Source: Sclerodactyla briareus (lineage: Eukaryota > Echinodermata > Holothuroidea > Dendrochirotida > Sclerodactylidae). Taken from it: a stretch of 64,000 bases of DNA. The notes beneath the pieces were generated by a model. It did not search any database. It was not told the origin of the DNA and saw only the letters and a list, made by a program, of their open reading frames with translations. The stretch covers positions 310,001 through 374,000 of the forward strand of contig JAODTK010001776.1 of NCBI GenBank assembly GCA_026419785.1. The letters are read 5' to 3'. A program made the translations under genes and the position numbers. This document shows positions 34,790 to 47,189 of the stretch, one piece after another (position 1 is the first letter of the stretch; every line of letters begins with the position of its first letter).

Positions 34790-35060
34790 TGTGGCATCAT
34801 TTAGCCGTTCCTTATTGGCTCTTGGCGGGGCAGACCTGCGGAAAATATTCGACAAAGCCGGATCTGCATTGGCAAGGTCGGCGTGACGTCACAGTATGAA
34901 AATAGTGTGTGACTCGATTTCTAGCAAGGTGAAAACATTGTGCTCCCAGTGCAATGGGGCATGTGCTGGATGTTTCTCCCCCTTGGCCACAGTCCGACCT
35001 CCTGAACCGTATTTGCCGTATGTCGCATGCGCAGTAAAAAAAATAGATACACTGTCCCCA
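34790..35060. promoter_or_regulatory. Candidate CpG-type promoter-like cluster
   Basis: Within 250 bp lie an inverted CCAAT (ATTGG at 34814), a GC-rich GGCGGGG, a palindromic CRE TGACGTCA (34884-34891) and an NRF-1-like CGCATGCGCA (35024-35033). Such clusters mark animal promoters. No transcript unit is recognised on either side, so this is a guess. Confidence 0.25.
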
Positions 35061-35189
35061 AGCGGGTTGCCACTGTTATACGTCATTGGTTATGAATACG
35101 TACTTTTGCTAATTAGGGACAGGCCTTTTTTTCTATGCAACTTCGACATAGGTTTAGTAATACTCGCCGACTTCCATGGATAGGTCCCC

Positions 35190-38180
35190 AAGTTTTTCTC
35201 CCAGTCCATTTGGCTTATTCCTGTTACTTTCTTTACCCCCTTGTAATTATCTATTCAACGGAAGCCTTCTCATTGTCCCTATATCTGTATATTGTGTTTT
35301 TTTTACCTGTGTATGTCTCGTATTTTTTCCTCAAAAGCCTATATATGAATGGATTGCTTGAGAAAGCAGTGATCCGGATATTTCGACCCGGCTAGTAAGT
35401 GTCGACAGTTTAATAACAGGTTGTTCAAATGTCCCTGATCCGGGGCTGTTTGGGGGGCGGCTAAGGGCAGGTATGTCATCCGGGTTGTAATTGTGAATTT
35501 TCGTTGGAAACGAGTCATACAACGCATACGCGAACCCGCTCTAAGCTTTTCAACTGTGTGTCGTCGCATTCACACGTTCCCCGCCGCCTTGTCTGAATGC
35601 GCGTCATCCGGATCTGAAGGCAGTTTCGTAAGTGGTTAGTATCCGGGTAAGCAAAATGGGGTCTGGGATGATCGTGTGGGTGATCGTACTACCCACAATT
35701 TCATTTTATGATGCGAATTTCACAGCTCAATAGTATCTTTTGTCTCATCAATCATACATCGTTCGTTCATATGCTCTGACCTGACCCGCTGTATTGGGCT
35801 CAACAGGGTAGTTAATGTGTCAGACATGAGGATTGTCGACATGTGATGGGGGGGTATCTCCGCAGAGATTATCCAGCGTTTATCCGTCCGGACCTACGGA
35901 ATCTCGTCCTACCCAGTACCCTACCCATAACTTTTTGGGTGATAATTTATCCAATAACTTCTCTTTAATGTATCCAAAATCTTTCCTCACCGGGAACCCT
36001 TTCCTAAAATATAGCGATAGCTCGACGAGCCAATAAAAACCCATTAGAGTCCATTAACACGGATATTTCGCGTGTCATAGACCTTTTACCATTCATTGCA
36101 GCCGGCTACAAGGATATTATGTTGTATCCTTATATCACCTCCTAAGATTTATAACCGTTAATTTACATAGGACCTATGTCCAATGGCCAACGTACTTTTG
36201 AGTTCATGGGGCTCCTACAGGTTAACGCAAATTGCCGTAACGGTAAACCAATTTCGGATATCGCACCTTTTAGATGTTAATTGATAAACATCCGTCGGGA
36301 TATGGATTATAATACATTGATCTATAATACAATCTATAATCCCCCCTAAAGTAATCACATGTATCGTCAAATATTGGCCATTATTCGCAACGTTCCATGG
36401 TGTTTTGAAACAGGCTCGCTTGCCTCGCGCAGGTCGTTGACTTGCCCAACATTATAGCTCTCTATTTCACTTGCTTCGTTTGTGGAATAATTCGACTTAC
36501 CTAAATAGCATGCAACACATCTCAAATTCTAGGTAATTGAACATGATATGTAATGACATAGCTAATACTCTGATTAATTTTCGATATTTTGCTGCGATGA
36601 GCGCCCAATTCGATATTACAAATTCAGTTGGCAACCCCATGCCATGTGACGCTGTGGAAATTTATGAGTGCGATTTCTATTCGCTTTTTTGATTGGACCT
36701 AAAAAGCCCGTCTGTTTCCCTTGTCCAATCAGAATGTTTTAACATAGGCGTTAGACCACAAAGACCCTCTGTGAACGCTCAAACTGGACCAATCGAGCTA
36801 CGGAGTTTCCGCATGACCGCAATTCTTGTACACCCACCCTGCCTAAAATGGGAAATCTAACCGATTCACTATTGAGAATTCATTCGAAATATTTTTTTTC
36901 AGCCGAAAAGGCCGTCGTTTCCTGGAGAAATTATCGTTTTGAATTGGACATTATGAGAAAGAGGGGACTATCTACTTTCAGTTATTGAATAACCTGGAGT
37001 GATAGCTTACCGCGTTTCAGGTTTATTGCAATTCTAACGAAAAATTTGTGCCGTACATAAGGTGATTACACACTACATTATGTCTGGTATCAGCTAACAG
37101 CAAAAGCGCGATTAGTTTCCGTTATGAAGTCCAGGAAAGGTCCATAATGGCGACTTACTTACACGGCTGATACATCAACCCACATAGGATGATGTACCAT
37201 GATATACCCTATGGGATAACCCTAAAACACTACACACAAACTGAGACCTCCAATGACTAATCAGCTATAGTGCTATAACCATTTCGATTAGCAACTTGTT
37301 CAATGTATGCTGCTGTCTGCTGCAAAAAACATAGCTCCTACACCCTGTGACGATACCCATCAGCCATTGAAACCGCAATGGGGTCAAATTATCCGTTGAA
37401 AAATTTGAAAAGTCACGAAAAAGCCTGAGACGGGGTGCCAAGTTTTCCTCCGATTATCTCCGCTAACAAGATGTTCACATTTGCAGTGGGGGAGTCTGGC
37501 CTCGAAATTTGGCCATGCCGCTCCCGGCCCAAATCTCGTGCAAGAGACCGAAATTACAATTCTTCATGCCTTAATCGATGGAAACCGCTGAATACAAACT
37601 AGCCGATCATGCACTCCAGGAGAGAAGGGGGCAGGCGTGACTGGTAAATACTAATCGACAACAAATTAGAGGCCGTCCACAAGTGAACGAATTGCCAAAC
37701 GTCTCCCCACGCAGTTTGAACCCTTATAAAGGAGATATTTCCTAATTATTGTCAGTTTCCTCCTCCACTATTTTATCCCTGACACTATAACTTCACACTG
37801 TAACAATTTTATTTGTATTCATGTACCAAATAGGTTGAATGTAAACCTGTGTTGATTTATTTTATCAAGACAGCGCCCTCTTACAATATTAGCGACTTAA
37901 TCTCTTGGGTAACCTGACGAAGACGTCCCTGCCCATTCGGGGGCCGCATGCTCACGACAAAACCGCCCCTCTGTTAGCCAAATCTGCTTTCTGTTATCTT
38001 TCAGTGCCCACTTTCACACATGGATAGCGTTATACATTCCAGGAGATTCCTCCTGTCTAATAGCACTGCGGAGAATCGCCTCGTGCTTTCCATGGATTCG
38101 ACGGATCTAACCCGCCTCTCTTTCAGCTTCGTATACAGGTATACACGGCAAGGATACACATAGCTGCATTCTGTCCTCTC
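35190..38180. other. Intergenic, nothing recognised
   Basis: No gene, RNA or mobile element identified. Five CCAAT/ATTGG words lie between 36605 and 36947. Confidence 0.4.
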
Positions 38181-38183
38181 AGC

Positions 38184-38260
38184 CAGGCGCGGATCCAGAG
38201 GGGGCGACCCGGCGCCCCCCCCCTAAAAATCTCGAAGAGGATATATTTTTTTTTTTGCCG
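38184..38260 (+). repeat. Lone hAT-type terminus
   Basis: CAGGCGCGGATCCAGAGGGG followed by C runs, the same style of end as the elements at 40-46 kb. Left flank CTCTCAGC; no partner end found. Confidence 0.4.
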
Positions 38261-39364
38261 GCCTGAGCCGTTGAGTTTAGAGTGACACAATTAGCCCTCT
38301 GCCATCGTGTCCCACAGTCCTACGAAAGCCCCACTATGGGATGGGTTTGTATTGTTAGGTATTCTTAGTTGCTCCTCAAAAAGCATCGCGTATCTAGCAC
38401 GGCAAACTCTACTATTAGTTACGGACCGAGTGTGCAGTCGATGTCCAGGGCTATAATGATTTGACGGGCGTCTACTATTAGTTTACGGCCGAGTGTGCAG
38501 TCGATGTCCTGGGCTACTGATTTGCGACAACATTTTGGTGATTTCCCCACGTTATAGCGGCAACGCGCTTTTGACTGTGTGCGGCGAAACAAACATCTCT
38601 TTGATTGAAGAAAAATTTCCGGTCGGCAGAATTATACCATGGGCGTCCGGACCGTAATAAAAATATTAGGCACATGCCCGTTTTGTATCACTCTAAACTA
38701 TTTCAATTTTTGTCTAACCAAAAAAAATCGCGTTGGAAATTGTCTTCGGTCCACAGTGAAGATGTGGACCCGACTATGGGCCGATTCGCGGATTACCCAT
38801 TTTCTACGGAATTCTCGAATTTTAAAAATCGAATATCCCATAAGTGCATAATATGTTTTGCGCGCAATGTCGTTTTATCCAGGCGTTGTAGCTAAATATG
38901 CGATGTAATTCTTCGAACACTCGGATATTTAGGAGCCTTGGAGAAGACTGCCCCCCCCCCCATTTTTCTGGGGAGATGACAATCGTGAAACCCTGGGAAG
39001 GAAAAAAGCAAAGTGAAAAAATGCGTACATTTATTCGATAAAATGCCGGGAAAACATGCCAAAAATTTCGCGCGCTTCGCGCGCGCCGGTATTTCCCGAT
39101 GACGACTTGTAATTCAGGTAAAAATGTTCTGTTCTGCTCGCCCGAATTGCACTGTCCCGTAACGCCTATGACTTTTTCCCCTGCGATCCCACCAGGACTT
39201 TTCGGTAGACCCCTGAATCCCACGCAAACAAAGTAAGAGTAGAGACGGTAATAAAAAAATACAATGTTGTGATATTCGGTAAATCATCTTAGTATGCACA
39301 ATGACAATGATTGTGTGTCTTTTAACCTCAATCACACATGTATAGATTGGTGCTATTGAGCTTA

Positions 39365-39450
39365 CAAGTGCCATTTCCGTCGATTGAGGGTATGAGATTT
39401 GACATTTTCTTGCACTTATCGCGCCAACCGATGGTGCGCTCCCTTAGATG
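39365..39450 (+). repeat. Dispersed repeat with CCGATGG core
   Basis: AAGTGCCATTTCCGTCGATT start and GCGCCAACCGATGGTGCGCTC end, related to 20043-20125 and about 30775-30860. Confidence 0.55.
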
Positions 39451-40321
39451 GTCATTTGCATTCGCTTTTCAAAATGGATCGCCGCCCTTGTTGTATCTAC
39501 ATTGTTTTGTCCGTTACGCTGGGTACATGTCCAACGAGGATTCCTTCGGTCTATATAGCTACTTTGAAGACAATACTTGGATTTACAGTATTTGGCCATA
39601 TTCTCATACGTTTCACCGGTTGCCCCCCCATGCCGCGTCACATAGGGCTTGGTCTGTTCTGTACTCTCGATTACATCAAAAATCACCCAACCCCTCTTGG
39701 AAGAATTCTGCATCCATGCTGTCAAAGAATTGTGCTATAAGGTGCCACACTCAATTTTACTTACCAGGGGATTGAGAGACAACTACATGGCTGTTGGTGG
39801 GATCGTGTTATCCGTATTCATACATCACCAAACTGACAAAATATGACTTTTTCATAATTTTCTCTAATGAATTGCCCCGCATTCCCTACATCACAGGATC
39901 CTGTCCTACCTCAGTGAGGAAAGTGTTTCAGGCTTGACTTTTCTCAAATACCCATATTTACGCACGACCAAAAACACTATATTCTTGTACCCCCCCCCTT
40001 CCCGCTCCTCTCCAGAAAGTTCGACGACGTCAATTTAATTCCTTGATTCCTGGCAAATCGATGCTGTGCTCGTTGTGGGCAAAGTGGTAGACCTCTCGTG
40101 ATCTCCGATGACCTTCAAATTCTTCAAAACAATTGTTCATTTCACTCATCACGATGGCGATTTATGAACAGAGGTCAAATTCCATACTCGCAGTGGACAT
40201 CTTTGGTGAAGACTTCGTCCATCACGGCACCAAAAATGTGTACATTTTGGGATCACTCCTTGCAAAATTAGTATAACGTTGAAGTGTTTATATACAGGAG
40301 CTAGTCTTAATGTACCCCCAG

Positions 40322-42091
40322 CAGGCGGCGCCCAGGGGGGGGGGGGGGGGGGGGGGGGGCAGGGAGGGCCGGCTGCCCCCCCCCCTATGGGTTTGGGCCG
40401 AAAAAATAAATCGACAGAAAATGAGTTTAATGCAACACGTTTTCGTCGGGGATGGGGTGAAGTGTCAAATAACGTTATCGCACTCATGTTTTTTCTATTC
40501 GTTCTCTCGAGAGCCTCCAATCGAGACTCAAACTGTTGCTGTTATAGCGTTCGCAAATGTAGCGTATGTTTACCAGTCCGTAGGATCGGGGGTGGTGTCA
40601 CCCCCTCCCAAAATTTCATGGCCGTCGGCCAATTTTCTGGCTGTCGGCAAAAAGGATAAGAGGAAGAAAAGAAGAGAAAAGACGAGAGGAAGAGAAGAGG
40701 AAAGAAGGAGAGGAGGAAAAGAAGAAGATGGGAAGGGAACGGATAAGGGAAGTAAGGGAGTGAGGGGAAGGCAGGGAATGGAAAGTGGAATGGAAAAAGC
40801 ACAATCTGAGCCAGACTTTATTATCGGCTATTTCGACTCTTGGCTCTTTATCTAATTGACCCATTCAGCGTCGGCAAGAGATGGCACGTCGGCAAAAATT
40901 GATATGTGACGGCCTGTCGCCGTCGGTTTAATTGGACGGGTGACCGGGTCTGTCGGCATTTCGGCAAAGGGGAAATGAAGGCGCACGTTAGCGTTTGACA
41001 TCTATTTTGTCATGAGTTTTTGTCATTCTTTGAACAGTTTGTTTCCTATTTGGCCCTATCTTCCAGAGATACATTCTTTCGGAGCCATGTTGCTGAAACC
41101 AATTGAGAAAAGAATTTCCCAGACTCCAATGAAACAGTCCGGTTTTAGGCGTGCAATCATGCAGTGGCAAAGTGCAAAGTTGGAAGATTGTCTGAAATTT
41201 GTATAATGGCTGAAATTTAATCAGTTGCCCCATTGAAGTGTCCAATTATTGCGCGCTTCGCGGCGCAGTTTCTATCGGGTGCGGCTTCATACCACGATCC
41301 TGCAATGAAATCGAGCATGTTTTAGGATTCGGGCAGAATTTTTCGGCGTTTCCAAATTGAAAGGGTCCAGCGTACGTGGTGAGCAGGGCCGAGTAATTAC
41401 TGAACGCCCCAGTTTTACTAAAAATATTGCACCTCTTGCCTCTTGAACGTTTCAATATTCAAAATTTTCCGAGGGAGGGGACCTCCCCTTAAATCCCTCC
41501 CCCATATCAGTTCAACCTTGCCGGATCCGTCGCATCATCTTCACCACCCCATAACTAACCCTTCGTTTGTCCCGGATTTTACCTGGTTGAGAACACTGTG
41601 ATAATTATGAGCCACCGTTTATTGATATTAGGGGAAAAGGACCCAATGTTACCCTTCAAATTCGCAGGCGCCTATTCGGCCTTAGTGTGACCACGTGGCA
41701 TGCGGATCACGCCGACCCATGCCGATGTACGCCATTAGTATCTTCGAATTTGCATTAGTAACAAAAGTAACCCTGCCTACCTGTACAGACGTAGGGTACA
41801 GTTTTTCACCTGATTTTTTTTTGTCAGGTTATCGAATGGAAATATGACCTCTGCTTGGAAAATTGTTCAGCACATTTAATTTTTCCAGAAATTTATTGAT
41901 TGTGCAAAACTTCGTTGACGTAGATACACTTACAAAGTGTATAATGTGGCACCTTTTGCATCTAAGCAGTATTAATGACTCTAAAAATCGCAAAACGGGG
42001 ACACCCCCTCCCCTTAGAACCTCCCCATGTCATACATCCATGCCAAATGGTGGCCCCCTCCCCCCCTATCGTAAACCCTGCGCCGCCCCTG
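40322..42091. mobile_element. hAT-like non-autonomous element A (about 1.77 kb)
   Basis: Left end CAGGCGGCGCCCAGGGG and right end TACGATAGG-like G/C-rich DNA closing in CGCCGCCCCTG form imperfect inverted termini of the CAGGGGCGGCGC type. The flanks ACCCCCAG (40314-40321) and ACCACCAG (42092-42099) agree at 7 of 8 bases, fitting a hAT target duplication. The next element (42309-44013) has the same end structure and length and the same subterminal CCCCCTATGGG..TTTGGGC block, so the two are family members. Inside are a 25-base G run (40335-40359), a 150-bp polypurine tract and repeated GTCGGCAAAA words. No transposase ORF. Confidence 0.62.
40648..40800. repeat. Polypurine tract
   Basis: About 150 bp almost wholly A and G on the plus strand (AGAGGAAGAAAAGAAGAG-like), inside element A. 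Overlapping long frames are composition artefacts. Confidence 0.9.
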
Positions 42092-42308
42092 ACCACCAGG
42101 TGTATCCGCCAAATCCATGACACATCATTTCCTGAATTCTTTGGGTTTATGCTTTTTTCAAAGCAAAATACACTATGAATGCCTTTTCCGGCCATCTGGG
42201 AGTCTCTCAGACCAGAAATTTTCTAACGCGCTCCGCGCCAACTCCTCGTGGCGCTCCGCGCCAACTCCTCGTGGCGCTCCGCTTAGAATGGTCAAACAGT
42301 GATGAATC

Positions 42309-44013
42309 CAGGGGCGGCGCCACAGTGTGCAAGGGGGGCGGTTTCCCCCCCTATGGGGTTTTGGGCTAGCAAAAAAACCGTTTTGAACGATGTTTTTAAC
42401 GCACTTATTTCCGTAGGGGGGGGGGGGGTGAGGTGTCTCTAATGTTACTACTACTACTATCCAGTTTGTCGGATTCGAACAAATCTTCGTAGATGGGGGG
42501 CCAACGTTCCCCAATCAAACCTAGTTTATTCGGTAAATGAAAACCCCCAAAATCTTCGCGCGTCATGCGCGCGCCTGCTGTGTTTTCTTCGTCATGTTTC
42601 ATTTGAGCCGTTTATATGCCACGCATCAAATGTTTAATGTACCAAACATGAAGTTCGCGGATTCTAACAAATATTCGTAGATGAAAAATGTTGTGGTGAT
42701 ACTCTTTAGCACTTATGTAAACAAAAACCCCAAAAAGTTGTGGTCCGTTGTCTTTTCTACATCATTTTTCATTTGATCAGATTATATGCCCAGCATGAAT
42801 CTACTTGTAACTCGACAAATTCAAATTTGTCGGATTCGAACAAATCTTTGAAGATGGGGGGGGCAACGTTCCCCAATCAAATCTTTTGAAAAAGGTTGTG
42901 TAGTTATAGTTTTTACACTTATGTAAGAACGAAACCTAAAAATTTTCCCGCGCCGCTTCGCGCGCCGCTTCTGTGTTTTCTTCGTCAAATTTCATTTGAC
43001 CCGATTAAATGCCCCGCATCAATTTATTGTACCAAATGAAGTTCACGGATTCAACAAATCTTCGAGAAGGGGGGGGGGGCATGTTTACTACCAATCCCCA
43101 AATGAAACATGTTTGGTGATATTTTTTAACACTGGCTTAGTAAATCAAAAACCGCCAAACTTTTCCCACCTTCGCGCGACGTCGTTGTGTTTTTTTTCTA
43201 CATTAATTTCATTTTGAAAAAAAAATCCGATTTATATGCCACACGCATGAATTTATTTGTACCGAAAATCAAGTTAATCAGATTCGAACAAATCTTCAAA
43301 GATGGGGGGGGGGGCAGCGTTCCCCCAATCAACTCCTTGTGAAAAAATTAAAAAGGTTGTTGTGATAGTTTTTAAAAACACTTATGTAAGTAGAAAATCC
43401 CGAAATTTTCCGCGCGCTTCGCACGCGTGCCCTGTGTTTTCTTCAGTCCCAATTTTCATCGTGAGACCCGATGGTATGACACTATATAACTACTTGTACC
43501 GTTGGGGCTGTCGACTTCCGAGGGAGGCGGTCATCAGTTTTCGGCTGGGGGAGCGCTTCCGGCCACCCCAGTCTGCTATTTACTCCAGCGGTTATTTATT
43601 CAAACAATCGGCAGTACAAAGCTCAATACAATCTTACGCCTTGGCCGCGTAGCGCACGGTAACTGAAGGCCTACGTTCCGATCGAGTTTTTTTTTTTTTT
43701 GTGTATGCTAATCAGTTTATTGACTGCTATGCAGTCGATGCTGGTCGTCGAGAACATCCCCTCTCCATCATAAAGTGAGGAAAGTTTCGAATAAAATAAC
43801 CATTATACAAAATGACAGGACAAAAAAGCCCACTTAAAGTTATTTTCACTGTGCGATGAAACGGGCCCAGAGAGGCGATCGCCTGTCTCTGGGAGCTTCA
43901 GATGGCAACAAAATTTCCTTGTACGCTCCGCGCCAACCTGGGGTGGTCGCGCCGCTTGGTCGTAACGTCAGTTTCGCCCCCCCCCTATTGTACAACCCTG
44001 GCGCCGGCCCCTG
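42309..44013. mobile_element. hAT-like non-autonomous element B with internal repeats (about 1.7 kb)
   Basis: Begins CAGGGGCGGCGCCA and ends TGGCGCCGGCCCCTG, imperfect inverted repeats. Flanks are GATGAATC (42301-42308) and GATGAAATC (44014-44022), an 8-bp target duplication with one extra A. The interior is a tandem array of five units of about 175-230 bp, marked by GGATTCGAACAAATCTTCG-like words at 42471, 42659, 42832, 43047 and 43280. Each unit carries a G run and most carry a GCGCGCTTCGCGCG-like palindrome. No transposase. Confidence 0.7.
42471..43450 (+). repeat. Internal tandem array of element B
   Basis: Ordered blocks per unit: CGGATTCGAACAAATCTTC, AGATGGGGGG, CAACGTTCCCCAATCAA, a TTTTTAACACTTATGTAA-like block, AAAACCCCCAAAA, a CGCG palindrome, TGTGTTTTCTTC, then TTTCATTTGACC and ATATGCC. 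Units vary in length by indels. Confidence 0.85.
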
Positions 44014-44019
44014 GATGAA

Positions 44020-45470
44020 ATCTCAATGCCCTTGGCCCCACACACTCCCAGACCTCGGCGCCCCCATGGCCCCTACAAGAATCTCTGGCTACGCACTGAT
44101 CAGATACGTGGCCTTCAAATCAATAACAGCATATCTAGGGGAATTCAGCGCATCCCCCCCCCCCCGATTTGGGGGCTTCCGGCCCCGCGCTCCATATCTT
44201 CTCCCATTATATTATGTTGATAATTTTTGGCGCCCCTCTAACCGAACTTCCTAGATTTCCCGCCCCTGTAGCGGCTTTTGAAAGACGTATTTGTCATGTT
44301 GTACAATCGTTTTATCAAACGATTGAGGCCGATATGAAAGTTATGAGCTCCTAACACCTCTCCCGAAGAGGCCTTGTTACCAGTACTGCTCGTATTTCTC
44401 TGACAGACTGTCCCTTCGAATATAACGCCTACAATTATTATATACAAAATAATGTGCCTAGAGGACGGGCATAATCGTCTCAAAACCCCTTCGAGATAAT
44501 GGACGGTGCCATTCGTCTGTATACGTCTCCATTCCAAGGGCGGACCCCTTCGCGATTTTGACAGTGGATTTGAGCCCCTCCCATCCAGGAAAATGCGCCC
44601 TGTAGTCCACACCCTACACCGAAGAGGGTGAACTTTTACATTCATCGTTAGTATAGGCCTACCGAAAAAATCCGCCTACGCGCGAAGAATATGGCATCTG
44701 TTTTTGTCTGCAGTGTCTCCATAAATCATGACTGCGCAAAAGATGGAACTGTCCAAAATTTCGTTATAATAATATAATCCAGGACGCACAGATTCCAAGT
44801 TGTACAAGAGTTGTGTATGTTTGCAGAATGCAGTGCACTGAGTGCGGTTGACGTTGGGTTTGTCGGATGATGATTATACTGACTGTGGTTCCGCCACTCC
44901 CATGCATGGTTTAATACGAACATAAAGGATCCGGGTTAGATAGGTAGGCAGCGGGAGAAACAAAGACAAGAAAACTGTTACGGGGAAAATGATAGACTGA
45001 AAAGTCGACCAACGAATTACGGCGAAAAACTGGACTAGTTGAATAGGGTACCTGCACCTGGTAACCCCCCCTCCCCCCCTTCAGTATAGGCCGAGATATG
45101 ATCCGCCCTTGCTCTATTCACACTCAAGATTGAGGCAAGTTATTTTGAAACTTACATAAATGAAAAGGCCGTTTTCCATAGCCTGAAAATTATTTTCGAA
45201 CCCATCTTGTTAATTACATTGAACAAGCAGTATCGTGTCACCACATCACTCACCAGGCGCGAATAATAAACAGTTCTGTTCGTTGGAAACTACAGCCAAA
45301 AAATACCGATACCGTTACACGGTATATTGGAACTCTCTCATAGATACCGTTATGACGATATACCTACACCTCGAACCTTGAACAGAATACTGGTCACCGA
45401 TTCTGTTGGGAGCTTAACGACCAGGATATGGCTACCACATCGTTATCGTAATGCACTGAGGCGGTTGTTT
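44020..45470. other. Intergenic, no gene seen
   Basis: Holds a C run near 44155, CCCGCCCCTG (hAT-end-like, near 44262) and otherwise unrecognised sequence. Confidence 0.4.
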
Positions 45471-45478
45471 GTCGTGAC

Positions 45479-45761
45479 CAGGCGCGTACCGAGAGATTCG
45501 TCTGGGGGGGGGGGGGGGGTTGAGGTCGGAACTCACTAGAAGTGCGCCCTCAAAATGACCTCACCCTCCCTATCGGCAAATGAGTGCAATCTATGGGCCC
45601 CTATTCGCATGCTGCTGCAATATTCGCTAAAAAACAGTGGCAAAACCTCTACTGAACTGCAAGAAATCAGTTTTTGTGTTAGACATTTATTGATCACTTC
45701 GGTCATGGGGGGGGGGGGGGGTTCTGACAGTCACCCCCACACCCCCGTGGGTACGCCACTG
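45479..45761. mobile_element. 283-bp hAT MITE with perfect 8-bp TSD
   Basis: Starts CAGGCGCGTACC and ends GGGTACGCCACTG, near-inverted ends. It is flanked on both sides by GTCGTGAC (45471-45478 and 45762-45769), an exact 8-bp target duplication. Both subterminal regions hold long G runs (16 and 14 G). It has no coding capacity. A diverged second copy lies at 222-489 in the opposite orientation. Confidence 0.9.
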
Positions 45762-46599
45762 GTCGTGACGTCATGCATGCAAACATCAATTGTTCGCCAG
45801 TTGCTGCTAGACGGAAAAATGAAAATGAATAAATGCCTGATTATTCGTTCAGAACGTAAAAACGAAATATTGAGGAAACAATTGACTTTCGTTAGATTTC
45901 AACATTCTGTATTCGAAAAATAAACAAGTTTGCGTGGGAATATGTGAAATCATGAAGACACTCGGCTCAGAATTCGTCCGTGCTGAAAACCAATTCCTAT
46001 TTTCAGCCTGAGGGCAAGAAAGGAAAGTAGATTTCTCTTTCTGAATACCACATAGGAATAATAGCGTATCTGCCGGAGAGCTGTAGAGTCAACATCCTAT
46101 TGAATACGGAATATTGAAAAAAATAACACCACTGGAGAAATGAATCTTTTGTGAATTTGCGTAGCAAATACGGATTGAAAGGTCTCACTGCAACGTTTTC
46201 ACACGATGCATGAACACCGCTGTATTCAGATATATAATTCATGTCGCGTTTGTTCAACTTCGTGCTAGCCCGGGGTTGAGTGGTTAAGAGGCCTAGTAAT
46301 CAACATTCGAAATAAGGGATCAGGGTCCAGCAGGGTACTTTAAAATCGGAGACCCCTGGTTTGTGAAGAATATGCATGCGAACGAGGTTATTTTAGAGGA
46401 TAGGGGTTCTGATAACTTTCTCGACTTCTGCATTGAGGAGGATCAGAGCTTCAAATGAGAAAATCAACCCAAAGGCTATAAAACCTAGCTTATAAGCATT
46501 ACTACATACACCGCGAGTGTCACTCCAGTCTGCCAACAAAACATTACAAACTACCCGCTGCATTTATCAGTTAGGCCTACCTAAATGTGGCCATTGAAG

Positions 46600-47110
46600 A
46601 CCCCCGGGGTTATCCCCCCTCCCCCCCCCCCCAAATAGCCCCTGGTTTATACAATTTCATCAGGACCTGGGGTAATTGACATATTTTAGGAGGCTAATAT
46701 CCCCTGGGCCCCCACTTATCGTGAACCCTGAATCAAACACCTATGGCTCAATTCATGACCCGGTTCACATTGAGTTGGGCCGCAGTATACACTCTATACC
46801 CACTATAGGGACTATGCGAAAAATTGCTTCACCGTCCCCTACTGGGATGACAAGTTTTGATAGAGTTATTCAAGGCTGCGATATGGGGGGGGGGGGAGAG
46901 GGGGTGACGGCGTTCCCCAATATTTTGGTTGACGGGGACGCACTGTCATTTGTCCCCCCCCCCCAATATTTGAGCCCGACTGCTATTTCGCTGACACTGT
47001 TTTTCCGACATATCCAGCAGCAACCGCGTTTAAACAAATGCAAAAATGACCCAAATTGACACGTTGAGAGTGAATTTTGCGCTCCATCATCCAAATTTTT
47101 GCGCGCAAAT
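46600..47110. repeat. G/C-run-rich remnants of hAT-like repeats
   Basis: Contains AATAGCCCCTG and CTTATCGTGAACCCTG, which resemble the right ends of elements A and B, plus paired G and C runs (46885 and 46957) beside CCCCAATATTT words also found near 19320. No borders could be set. Confidence 0.45.
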
Positions 47111-47189
47111 TCCTGAATTACTCTAGGTTGTCCTTAATTATCACTGAACATGTATTCACCTAATCGTTTGCATAAGACTGAGGCACGGG

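Noticed and set aside
40310-40855. 181- and 126-codon ORFs around the 25-base G run
   Set aside because: Gly/Pro and Lys/Arg/Glu runs come from the G run and polypurine tract inside a transposable element.
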